Of a stretch of 64,000 nt of DNA, positions 40,974 through 49,911 are shown piece after piece. The notes below the pieces were generated by a model, which was not told the origin of the DNA, did not search any database, and was given only the letters and a program-made list of their open reading frames with translations. Source of the stretch: Dyella_B nitratireducens (GTDB lineage Bacteria > Pseudomonadota > Gammaproteobacteria > Xanthomonadales > Rhodanobacteraceae); assembly GCF_049532905.1 (NCBI RefSeq), contig NZ_CP064032.1:2108001-2172000 (forward strand). Direction: 5' to 3'. Position 1 is the first letter of the stretch, and each line of letters begins with the position of its first letter. The translations under genes were made by a program, and so were the position numbers.

Positions 40974-43900
40974 TTATTCGTCCGAGCAATCCGTACCATT
41001 GCCCGCCTGGCAAGCCTGCTGATCCGGCGGCAAGAGAATGCCGGAAGGCACGATGCCGAACGAGCGGTAGTTCGCCGTAATCACGCTGGCGTCGATATAC
41101 GAATCCAGGTGATTGTTGACGTTCTGCGCACGGCTGGAGAACAACGAGGTGGGAATGTTCACGCTGTCGCCGACAATCGGCAAGATCGAGCCAAACGAAT
41201 CTACCGCGTAGAAATACGCCGGCGGATCGCCGACCAATGGCACGTATTGCGTGGTAGTGCCGAGCACGTAGATCGGATTGCCCTGGGTGCCGATGGCGCC
41301 GGACGAGGACCACGAACCGGTGCCGTCGTAGGTCCAGGTGTGGTCGGATTGGTACAGATTGCCGTTGGTCACTGCGATCGATACCGGCGATGTGCCGGCA
41401 TTCACCACGTAGCTGCTGCCATTGACGGAGCTCAAGGTCAGTGATTGATCGTTCGCGAAGCTGAAGCCCGCCAGCGAACGGAAATCGCCCAGGGTATCCA
41501 CTTTGTTCTCGCCGGTGAGCGTGGTCACGCCATTCGCATTGCCGCTGAGCGTGCCCGCCGCAATCGAGCCTTGGCCGCCTTCGTTGAGTGTGCCTGCGCT
41601 GTTGAGGCTGGCACTCGATCCGCTGACCGCGCCGTTGATGTCGATGTCGCCGCTGCTGGTGGTCAACGCAAGACTGCTGCCGGCATTGACCGGACCGTCA
41701 ACCGCCAAGGTGCGCGCATTGATCAAGCTGAAGCCATTGGCGGTGAAGCTGCCCAAGGTATCGATTTGATTGACGCCATTGAGTGTCGTAACGCCAGCCG
41801 AACTGCCGGTCAGCGTTCCGGCGGTCACACCATCATTGCCTTCACCGATGGCACCGGCCGAATACAACGCCACCGTATTGCCGGTTACCTGACCGTTGAT
41901 GTCGATGTTGCCAGCTGTCGTGGTCAGCGTTGCCGTGCCATTGCCGCTGTTCACACCACCATTGATCGCCAGGGCGCTAGCGCCGGTAAGCTTCACTGCG
42001 CTGCCGTCGACATTACCCGTGACGGTCATCGCCCCCGACTTGGTGGCGATGCTCGCGGTGCCATTGCCGGCATTCACTGTTCCGGCCACCGTCAACGCCT
42101 GCGCATTGCTCAGGTTGAAGCCGTCGGCGGAATAGTCACCCAGATTGGCGATCTGATTCGCACCGTTCAACGTCGTCGCTGCGAAGGAGTTGCCGGTCAA
42201 GGTGCCTGCGGCGATGCTGCCGCTGCCGCCTTCGTCTACCGCGCCACCCGAGGTCAGCGTGGTTGTGCCGTTGCCGCTGTTTACGCCACCGTTGATCGCA
42301 AGACCGCTGCCACCACCAAGGCTCACCGCGGTGCCGGCGACGCTACCGTTCAAGGTTAGCTCTCCGGTCGTCGTGGTGACGCTCGCCGTACCATTGCCGC
42401 CATTCACCACACCATCCACGCTCAGTGCGTTTGCGTTGCTCAGGCTGAAGCCGTTCGCCGTAAAGCTGCCCAGACTGATGACCGCATTGGCGCCACTCAG
42501 CGCAGTCGCGCCACTGGAGCTGCCGGTCAGCACACCGGCTGTGATGCCGCCGCCGCTGCTTTCGTTGATGGCGCCACCGGACGTAAGTGCAGTAGTGCCT
42601 GCGCCGCTGTTGATGTTGCCATTGATACCAAGACCGCCCTGGCCGGTCAGGGCAACGGAACCGCCAGTAATACCAGCATTCACCGTCAGCGTTCCGGTGG
42701 ACGTGGCAATGGAGGTCGCGCCACCACTGCCATTCACCGCGCCGCTCACCGTCAAGGCCTGCGCGTTGTTTAGATTGAACCCGTTCGCAACAAAACCGCC
42801 AAGGGTACCGATCTGGTTCGCATTCTGCAGTGTGACCGCAGCACCGGAACTGCCGGTGAAAGTGCCGGCCACAATTACACCGCCGCTGCTTTCAGCAATC
42901 GCGCCAGTCGAAGTGATCGTCGTGGTGCCGCTGCCGCCGTTAACCGTGCCTGCAATGGTCAATGCTTGCGCATCCGACAGGTTGAGGCCATTGGCGGTGA
43001 AGTTGCCGAGTGTGCCAACCACGTTCGCGCCAGTCAGCGTGGCGGCGCCGGCCGAACTGCCCGTCAAGCTGCTGGCCGTGATGACACCATTGCTGCCTTC
43101 ACTGATCGCACCACCCGAGATCAGCGTCATGGCACCACTGCCACTGTTCACCCCGGCATTGATGGCTAGATCGCCCTTGCCGTTCAATGCAATCGTGCCG
43201 CCGCTGACGGAGCCGTTCACGGTCAAACTGCCGCCCGTGCTGGTTAAGCTGACGCCCGAGGCCCCGCCATCCACCGTACCGGCGACGGACAGCGCTTGTG
43301 TGCTGGTAAGACTGAGACCGTTCGCCGTGAAGTTGCCCAGCGTGGTAATGGCATTGGCGCCACCCAGCGTGGTTGCGCCAGCCGAATTGCCCGTCAGCGT
43401 GGCCGCCGTAAGCACGCCACCACTCTGCGCAATAGCACCTGCGCTGCTGGCTAGACTCAGATTGCCCGCTGCGGTCACGTTGTTGGCGAGCGTGATGCCG
43501 TTCGCACCGATCAAGGTGACGTTGTTGCCGCTCAGAGCACCCGTTGTACCCAGCGTGCCACCGTTGGTAACAAGCGTGAGGTTACCCGTGCCGGCATTGA
43601 TGCCACCCGTCAGATTCAACACCTGACCTGCCGTGAGGTTCACGTCGCCGTTGTTATTGTCGGTCAACGCGGCGATGGTCAGGTTGTGCGTGTCGGTGAT
43701 TGACACGCCGCCACCAATCGCGGTCACAGCGCCGGTGAAATCGTTGCCCTTCGTGAGATCCACGGTGTTGCTGCCTGCATTGAAGCTGGAAGCACCCGCC
43801 ACCACGAACGCACTGGTTTGCGTGATATCGCCCGCCGTGGTGGTCACCGACAAGCCGCCACTGCCGATGTTCAGTGCGTTGGCCGTGAACGTACTGCTGT

Positions 43901-46900
43901 GGGTGGTCAGGCCTGCCAGCGACACCGTGTCACCGAAGGTAACGGTGCCGCCGGTGTTGATCGACAACGCACCGGAACCATTTACCGTCGAGACAAAATC
44001 AATCGCGCCGTTGCCGGTGCTGGTGAGCAGCGCACCTGCCCCAAACGCCACGGCACCGTTGTAGGTCTGGTCTCCCCCCGTTGTGGCGTTGTTGTCCAGA
44101 GTCAGTGTGCCTGGCCCGTTCTCGACCAAGTTGCCGCCCCCGGTGATCGCGCCAGCCAAGGTCAGGTCGGTGCCAGTACCAGCTTCTAGCGTGCCGCCGC
44201 TACTCCCTAGCGTCACTGGGCGATTCAGGGTGAACGAAGCAATGCTTTTCAGCGTGCCGCCGTTGAGCGTGACGCCAGTGCCACTCGCACCCAGGTTGCC
44301 GTCGCTCGATACCGCCAAGGTGCCACCGCTGACGATGGTGCCCCCGCCGTAGGTGTTCGCGCCACTGAGAGTCAGCGTCCCGCTGCCCTTCTGTTCAAGC
44401 GATCCCGTGCCTGAAATCACCTTGCCATAGTTCAGGTTGCCGCTCAGGTCGAACGCCAGCACGCCGTTGTCCGTCGCTGTGCCGGCGATTGAACCGCTCG
44501 TCCCGCCGTTGCCCAGCTGCAGGGTGCCGGCGCTGATCGTCGTGCTGCCCGTGTACGTGTTTGTATTCGTCAATATCAGCGTGCCCGTGCCCGCCTGCGT
44601 CAGCGAACCACCGCCCGAGATCACGCCACCGTAGGTCACGTTGCCGCTCTGGTCGAACACCAAGGCACCGTTGTCCGAGATGTCACCGATGATCGAAACC
44701 CCAGTACCCAGCGTCAAGGTGCCCGCGGCGATTGTCGTGCCGCCTGTGTATGTGTTTGCACCTGACAACGTTTCCGCGCCACCCGACAACACGAGGCTGC
44801 CACCCGTACCACCAGCAATACCACCATCGCCGATGTCGCCACTGAAGGTGCCGGAGGCATTGCTCAACGTAAGCGTGTTACCGCCCAGCGCCACCCTCCC
44901 GCTGCCAGACAGACTGGCGATGCTTACACCGTTGCTCGTGCCGGAGATATCAAACGTACCGTTGTCGGTCACCCCGCTTAAACTTGCCAAGCTGCCGCTG
45001 CCCGAGAGCGCGAGTGTGCCGCCATTGATGATCGTGGCGCCTGTGTACGTATTCACGCCTGCCAGGGTTTCCGTGCCGCTCGACAACACGAGACTGCCAC
45101 CGGTACCACCAGCGATGCCGCCATCGCTGATGACGCCACTGAACGTGTCGGCAGCGTTGGTCAACGTCAGGGCCTTGCTGCCCAGATTCACCTGACCTGC
45201 ACCGCCCAGACTGGCGATGCTTGCACCGCTGGTCGTGCCTGAGATGTCGAACGTGCCCGCATCGTTCACGCTCGAACCGCCCGCGCTGCCGCTGCCTGAC
45301 AACGCCAGCGTGGCGCCATTGTCGATCGTCGTAGCGCCGTTGTAGGTGTTCGCGCCCGTCAGCGTCAACGTGCCTGTTCCCGCCTGGGTCAACGAGCCGG
45401 CACCAGAAATCACCCCGCCGAAGCTAACGCTGCCGTTCTGGTCGAACACCAGCGCGCCGTTGTCCGTCACATTGCCAACGATGGAACCGCCGGCCCCACC
45501 ATTACCCAACTGCAAGGTGCTGCCCGCCGCGATCGTCGTACCGCCGGTGTAGGTATTCGTACCCGTGAGCGTTTCCGTACCGCCCGACAACTTAACGCTG
45601 CCACCGGTACCGCCAGCAATGCCGCCATCGCTGATAGCACCGCTGAACGTGTCGGCAGCGCCGGTCAACGTCAGCGCCTTGCCACCCAGGCTTACCTGGC
45701 CTGCACCGCTCAGACTGCCGATGCTTGCACCGCTGGTCGTGCCTGAGATGTCGAATGTGCCTGCATCGCTCACGCTCGAGTTCACCAAACTGCCGCCAGC
45801 CGACAATGCCAGCGTCGTGGTGCTGTCGATGGTCGTAAGGCCGGCATAGGTGTTCGCACCCGTCAGCGTCAACGCACCCGCACCTTCCTGGGTCAGCGAG
45901 CCGGTGCCAGAAATCACGCCGCCGTAGCTCGTGCTGCCACTCTGGTCGAACACCAATGTGCCGTTGTCCGTCACGTTGCCGGTGATCGAAACGCCCGTGG
46001 TGCCATTGCCCAACTGCAAAGTACCCGCCGTAATGGTCGTGACGCCGGTGTAGGTCGCGGTCGTCAGTATCAACGTGCCCGCCCCTTCCTGGGTCAGCGA
46101 GCCAGCACCAGAAATCGCTCCACCGAAGCTCACGTTGCCGAACTGATCGAACACCAGTGCGCCGTTATCCGTCACGCTGCCAGTGATCGAACCGTTAGCA
46201 GTGCCATCGCCCAGTTGCAAGGTACCGCCCGACGTGATCGTCGTGCCGCCGGTGTAGGTGTTCGTGCCCGTTAGTGTTTCCGTGCCGCCCGACAACACGA
46301 GGCGACCACCGGTACCGGTGACGATACCGCCATCGCTGATAGTGCCGCTGAACGTGTCGGCAGCGTTGGTCAGCGTCAGCGCCTGGCTGCCCAGATTCAC
46401 CTGTCCCGCGCCGCTCAAACTTGCGATGCTTGCACCGCTGGTTGTACCTGAGATGTCGAACGTACCCGCATCGCTCACGCTTGAGTTTGCCAAACTGCCG
46501 CTGCCCGACAGCGCCAGTGTGGTACCGCTGTTGATTGTCGTAAGACCGCTGTAGCTGTTAGCACCCGTCAGTGTCAGCGTACTGCCCATCTGGGTCAGCG
46601 ACCCCGTACCGGAAATCACTCCGCCATAGCTCAGGCCGGAGAGTTCGTCGAACACCAGCGCACTGTTGTTCGTCACGTTGCCAATGATCGAACCGTTCGC
46701 AAAACCAATGCCCAGTTGCAAGGTGCCGTTACTTATCGTCGTGACACCCGTGTACGTGTTTGCGTTCGTCAGCGTCAGCGTGCCCGCGCCCTGCTGGGTC
46801 AGCGAACCGGAGCCGGAAATCACTCCGCCGTAGCTCACGCTGCCGCTCTCATTGAACACCAGCGCGCTGTTGTCCGTCACGTTCCCGCTGATCGAACCGC

Positions 46901-49900
46901 CATTATTCAGTTGCAGGGTGCCAGCGCTGATCGTCGTACTACCTGTGGACGAATCCGCATTCGTCAGCGTCACGGTACCCGCACCTGTCTTGGCCAGATT
47001 GCCGCTGCCGGAGATCGTGTTGCCCAGGGTCAGAACGTTGCTGCTGCCGTCGGTTTGCAGGGTGCCAACCCCGCTGCCCAACACCACCGGAAAACTCAGC
47101 GTGAACGAAGCAGTGCTCTCCAGCGTACCTCCATTGAAAATCAGTGCATTGGTGCCCGTGCCAAGGTTGGCATTGCTGGATACCACCAGCGTCCCGCCAT
47201 TGATGATCGTGCCACCGGTGTACTTGTTCGTGCCCGTCAGTGTTTCCGTGCCACCCGACAACGCGAAGATGCCGCCGGTACCACCGCCGATGCCGCCATC
47301 GCTGATAACACCGCTGAAGGTGTCAGTAGCATTGCTCAACGTCAGCACGTTGCTGCCGAGTTTCACTGCCCCGCTACCCGACAGGCTGGTAATACTTGCG
47401 TTGTTGTTGGCGTTTGAAATGTCGAACGTACCCGCATCGCTCACACTGGAGTTCGCCAGGTTGGCGTTGTTGCCGGAGAGTGCCAGCGTGGTGCCGCTGT
47501 TGATCGTCGTGCTGCCTGAGTACGTATTCGTACCCGTGAGCGTCAAGGTGCCGCTACCTGCTTGCGTCAGCGAACCTGTGCCGGAAATTACCCCGCCATA
47601 GGTCAAGCTTTTGCTTCGATCGAACACTAGCGCACCGTCGTCCGTCACGTTCGCGCTGCTGCCAATCGAACCAGTGGTGCCGCCGCTGCCCACCTGCAAG
47701 GTGCCGCCTGCGGCAATCGTCGTGCTTCCATTGTAAGTGTTCGCACCAGTCAGCGTTTCCGTGCCTGCCGACACCACAAGACTGCCGCCGTTACCACTGA
47801 TGACACCGCTGAAGGTATCCGTAGCATTGCTCAGCGTCAGCGCATTACTGCCCAGGGTGACCGAGCCGTTGCCCGACAGGCTGACAATGCTTGCTCCACT
47901 GGTCGTGCCCGAGATGTCGAACGTGCCGCTGTCGATAACTCCACTGGAATTCGCAATACTCCCTGTGCCCGATAGCGTCAGCGTGGCGCCGCTGCCGATC
48001 GTCGTGGTGCCGGTGTAGGTGTTCGCGCCAGACAACGTTTCCGCACCTGATATTGAAAGGCTGCCGCCCGTACCACCGATCACACCGCTGAACGTGTCGG
48101 CAGCATTGCTCAATGTCAGCGTGTTATTGCCAAGGGTTACCGACCCGCTACCTGCCAGGCTCGTGATCGGCACCCCGCCGGTAGTCATACCCGAAATGTC
48201 GAACGTGCCGTTGTCGGTCAAGCTGCCGATCGTCGAGGTACCGGAACCTGCGAGCGACAGCGTGCCCGTGTTGCTAATGATGGTCGTGCCGTTGGCCACG
48301 GCGCCGGCGCCCCCATTGGAAGTCGAAGGCTCCAGCACCAAGCCGGCTGTGCCGGTGGCCTTCAACGCGCCATTGATATTGACGTTGTCGGCGGCAACCA
48401 ACGTAAGGGTGTTGCTGCTCCAACTAACTGTATCGTTGACGTTGACGCTGCCGGTGCCTGACGTGGCACCCTGGCTGGACTTGATCGTAACGTTGCCGCT
48501 GGACAGGTTAGTGCCCAGCTGGGTGCCCGTAATGTCCCCACCTGTGGCTGCAATGGTGAAATCCGTCGGATCGATCAACCAACTACCGCTCTGCCCACGC
48601 GGCGCCAAGGTGTTGACGCTCGTGCCATCGGCGATGTGGACCTGTTCACCGGACGTCTCGATACTGCCGCCATTGCCGCCGTCCGCACCACCGCGCGCAC
48701 TGAAATTGCCGGCGACGTTGTTGGTCTGACTACCCCATGTTGCAATGGAACCGCCGGAACCCTGCACGATGGCATCGGCGTTCAACGTGGCGCCTGCCTC
48801 GACCGTGGTGTTGGCCGCTTGCATCAAGCCTTCGCCACCGTGTGCGCCGCCACCCACACGGATGCTGCCGCCAGCGTTGGTGCCCGATGCATTGATGTTG
48901 CCACCGACGTCAACATTCTGATCCGACAACACCTGCACGCTGCCGCCTTCCGTACCAGACACATCAATGGTGCCGCTGGTAACGGTATTGCCGCCGCTGG
49001 CAATCAATTGCACCTTGCCGCCGCTGGTGTTGATACCGCCGGCCTGGATCACGCCGGTGTTGTTCACCAGATCGGTGAACAAGTCCTTGGCCGCGGAAGC
49101 TTGCAGCACCACCGTGCCGTCATCCGCCTTTATCGTGCCTTTGTTGGTAACCGCAGCTTCATCGGCATTCAAGCGCTTTTGCAGCGCGCCAGTCACCTGC
49201 ACGTTGATCAAGCCATCGCCATCGAAATCGAGCACTGCGCGATCGGCGCCGTCGAGATTGATGTGGCCGTAATTGGCGATGATCAGGCCGTCGTTGGCCA
49301 CCTGTCCGCCGATCAAATCCACCGAGCCGCCACTGGCCGCTTCGATGGTGCCGTGGTTGACGACGCCGGCGCTGCCGCCGTGTGCATCGAGATTGAAATG
49401 ATTGGCCAGAAAATCGCTGGGCGTCAGGTCCAGCGTGCTTGCCACCAGGCCGCCCACATTCACCTGCGAGTTGCGGCCGAAGATGATGCCGTGCGTGTTG
49501 ATCAGGAAGATCTGGCCATTCGCGTTGACGTGGCCAAAGATCTGGCTGGCGTTCTGGTCGAGAATGCGGTTGAGCGCCACCGACGTGAACGACGGCTGCT
49601 TGAAGATCACCGAGGCGTTCTCGCCGACGTTGAAGGTCTGCCAGTTCAAGGCCAGCAACTGCGATTTCTGCACGATGGTGGTGTTGGCGCCGTTCTGCGC
49701 AATCGAACCGCTGCCGCCGACAATCGAGCCGCCCGTAGGCGTGGTGTTTGCCGCCACATGCCCGCCCGCAAAGGCTTCGCCGGCGCAGGCGAAGAGACCC
49801 AGCAGGGAGATCAGGCTGGCCGGTAGCAACTTGCGTCGCAAGGCCGGCAATCCATTCGAGTGACGTGACGCGTGCTGCTGTTTGCCAATACTCGTATTCA

Positions 49901-49901
49901 T
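40974..49901 (-). CDS. Giant TpsA-type exoprotein (filamentous haemagglutinin-like adhesin)
   Basis: The protein has 2975 residues. An extended signal peptide (residues 1-45, SISLLGLFACAGEAFA end) is followed by the TPS secretion domain: VQKSQLLALNWQTFNVGENA, NRILDQNASQIFGHVNANG and FLINTHGIIFGRNSQVNVGG (about 75-150). Residues about 590-1950 hold some 16 autotransporter-type strand repeats of the GTLTLTGANTYTGGTTI form. Residues about 2140-2820 hold seven longer repeats (IGTLGGFVANGFNLNNAQ form). The C-terminus carries Cys2964 and Cys2972. It is secreted across the outer membrane by the TpsB encoded just upstream (10-bp gap) and should form a long beta-helix on the surface. Its role is probably adhesion or aggregation. 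Confidence 0.92.
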   Translation of the reverse strand: MNTSIGKQQHASRHSNGLPALRRKLLPASLISLLGLFACAGEAFAGGHVAANTTPTGGSIVGGSGSIAQNGANTTIVQKSQLLALNWQTFNVGENASVIFKQPSFTSVALNRILDQNASQIFGHVNANGQIFLINTHGIIFGRNSQVNVGGLVASTLDLTPSDFLANHFNLDAHGGSAGVVNHGTIEAASGGSVDLIGGQVANDGLIIANYGHINLDGADRAVLDFDGDGLINVQVTGALQKRLNADEAAVTNKGTIKADDGTVVLQASAAKDLFTDLVNNTGVIQAGGINTSGGKVQLIASGGNTVTSGTIDVSGTEGGSVQVLSDQNVDVGGNINASGTNAGGSIRVGGGAHGGEGLMQAANTTVEAGATLNADAIVQGSGGSIATWGSQTNNVAGNFSARGGADGGNGGSIETSGEQVHIADGTSVNTLAPRGQSGSWLIDPTDFTIAATGGDITGTQLGTNLSSGNVTIKSSQGATSGTGSVNVNDTVSWSSNTLTLVAADNVNINGALKATGTAGLVLEPSTSNGGAGAVANGTTIISNTGTLSLAGSGTSTIGSLTDNGTFDISGMTTGGVPITSLAGSGSVTLGNNTLTLSNAADTFSGVIGGTGGSLSISGAETLSGANTYTGTTTIGSGATLTLSGTGSIANSSGVIDSGTFDISGTTSGASIVSLSGNGSVTLGSNALTLSNATDTFSGVISGNGGSLVVSAGTETLTGANTYNGSTTIAAGGTLQVGSGGTTGSIGSSANVTDDGALVFDRSKSLTYGGVISGTGSLTQAGSGTLTLTGTNTYSGSTTINSGTTLALSGNNANLANSSVSDAGTFDISNANNNASITSLSGSGAVKLGSNVLTLSNATDTFSGVISDGGIGGGTGGIFALSGGTETLTGTNKYTGGTIINGGTLVVSSNANLGTGTNALIFNGGTLESTASFTLSFPVVLGSGVGTLQTDGSSNVLTLGNTISGSGNLAKTGAGTVTLTNADSSTGSTTISAGTLQLNNGGSISGNVTDNSALVFNESGSVSYGGVISGSGSLTQQGAGTLTLTNANTYTGVTTISNGTLQLGIGFANGSIIGNVTNNSALVFDELSGLSYGGVISGTGSLTQMGSTLTLTGANSYSGLTTINSGTTLALSGSGSLANSSVSDAGTFDISGTTSGASIASLSGAGQVNLGSQALTLTNAADTFSGTISDGGIVTGTGGRLVLSGGTETLTGTNTYTGGTTITSGGTLQLGDGTANGSITGSVTDNGALVFDQFGNVSFGGAISGAGSLTQEGAGTLILTTATYTGVTTITAGTLQLGNGTTGVSITGNVTDNGTLVFDQSGSTSYGGVISGTGSLTQEGAGALTLTGANTYAGLTTIDSTTTLALSAGGSLVNSSVSDAGTFDISGTTSGASIGSLSGAGQVSLGGKALTLTGAADTFSGAISDGGIAGGTGGSVKLSGGTETLTGTNTYTGGTTIAAGSTLQLGNGGAGGSIVGNVTDNGALVFDQNGSVSFGGVISGAGSLTQAGTGTLTLTGANTYNGATTIDNGATLALSGSGSAGGSSVNDAGTFDISGTTSGASIASLGGAGQVNLGSKALTLTNAADTFSGVISDGGIAGGTGGSLVLSSGTETLAGVNTYTGATIINGGTLALSGSGSLASLSGVTDNGTFDISGTSNGVSIASLSGSGRVALGGNTLTLSNASGTFSGDIGDGGIAGGTGGSLVLSGGAETLSGANTYTGGTTIAAGTLTLGTGVSIIGDISDNGALVFDQSGNVTYGGVISGGGSLTQAGTGTLILTNTNTYTGSTTISAGTLQLGNGGTSGSIAGTATDNGVLAFDLSGNLNYGKVISGTGSLEQKGSGTLTLSGANTYGGGTIVSGGTLAVSSDGNLGASGTGVTLNGGTLKSIASFTLNRPVTLGSSGGTLEAGTGTDLTLAGAITGGGNLVENGPGTLTLDNNATTGGDQTYNGAVAFGAGALLTSTGNGAIDFVSTVNGSGALSINTGGTVTFGDTVSLAGLTTHSSTFTANALNIGSGGLSVTTTAGDITQTSAFVVAGASSFNAGSNTVDLTKGNDFTGAVTAIGGGVSITDTHNLTIAALTDNNNGDVNLTAGQVLNLTGGINAGTGNLTLVTNGGTLGTTGALSGNNVTLIGANGITLANNVTAAGNLSLASSAGAIAQSGGVLTAATLTGNSAGATTLGGANAITTLGNFTANGLSLTSTQALSVAGTVDGGASGVSLTSTGGSLTVNGSVSGGTIALNGKGDLAINAGVNSGSGAMTLISGGAISEGSNGVITASSLTGSSAGAATLTGANVVGTLGNFTANGLNLSDAQALTIAGTVNGGSGTTTITSTGAIAESSGGVIVAGTFTGSSGAAVTLQNANQIGTLGGFVANGFNLNNAQALTVSGAVNGSGGATSIATSTGTLTVNAGITGGSVALTGQGGLGINGNINSGAGTTALTSGGAINESSGGGITAGVLTGSSSGATALSGANAVISLGSFTANGFSLSNANALSVDGVVNGGNGTASVTTTTGELTLNGSVAGTAVSLGGGSGLAINGGVNSGNGTTTLTSGGAVDEGGSGSIAAGTLTGNSFAATTLNGANQIANLGDYSADGFNLSNAQALTVAGTVNAGNGTASIATKSGAMTVTGNVDGSAVKLTGASALAINGGVNSGNGTATLTTTAGNIDINGQVTGNTVALYSAGAIGEGNDGVTAGTLTGSSAGVTTLNGVNQIDTLGSFTANGFSLINARTLAVDGPVNAGSSLALTTSSGDIDINGAVSGSSASLNSAGTLNEGGQGSIAAGTLSGNANGVTTLTGENKVDTLGDFRSLAGFSFANDQSLTLSSVNGSSYVVNAGTSPVSIAVTNGNLYQSDHTWTYDGTGSWSSSGAIGTQGNPIYVLGTTTQYVPLVGDPPAYFYAVDSFGSILPIVGDSVNIPTSLFSSRAQNVNNHLDSYIDASVITANYRSFGIVPSGILLPPDQQACQAGNGTDCSDE
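41450..43480 (-). repeat. Seven imperfect long repeats within tpsA (C-terminal block)
   Basis: The translated units start with an LGxFTANGFxLxxAxAL-like core, for example TLGNFTANGLSLTSTQAL, TLGGFVANGFNLNNAQAL, SLGSFTANGFSLSNANAL and NLGDYSADGFNLSNAQAL. Spacing is roughly 95-110 residues. The DNA copies have diverged, so they are probably old duplications. Confidence 0.8.
44050..48130 (-). repeat. About sixteen strand-repeat units within tpsA (central block)
   Basis: Units carry the autotransporter-associated strand core (LTGANTYTGGTTI and variants ANTYNG, TNTYSG, TNKYTG, ANSYSG). They alternate with DNGALVFDQSGNVSYGGVI and TFDISGTTSGASIASLSG segments. Copies near 44.8-46.6 kb are the most alike at DNA level, so they could recombine. 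Confidence 0.85.
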
Positions 49902-49911
49902 GATTGCCTCC

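Noticed and set aside
42190..43626. 478-codon open frame on the plus strand inside tpsA, Pro/Leu/Ala-rich
   Set aside because: It is the antisense of the repeat-rich adhesin. The low-complexity Pro/Val composition mirrors Gly/Thr/Ser codons and there is no start site or domain.
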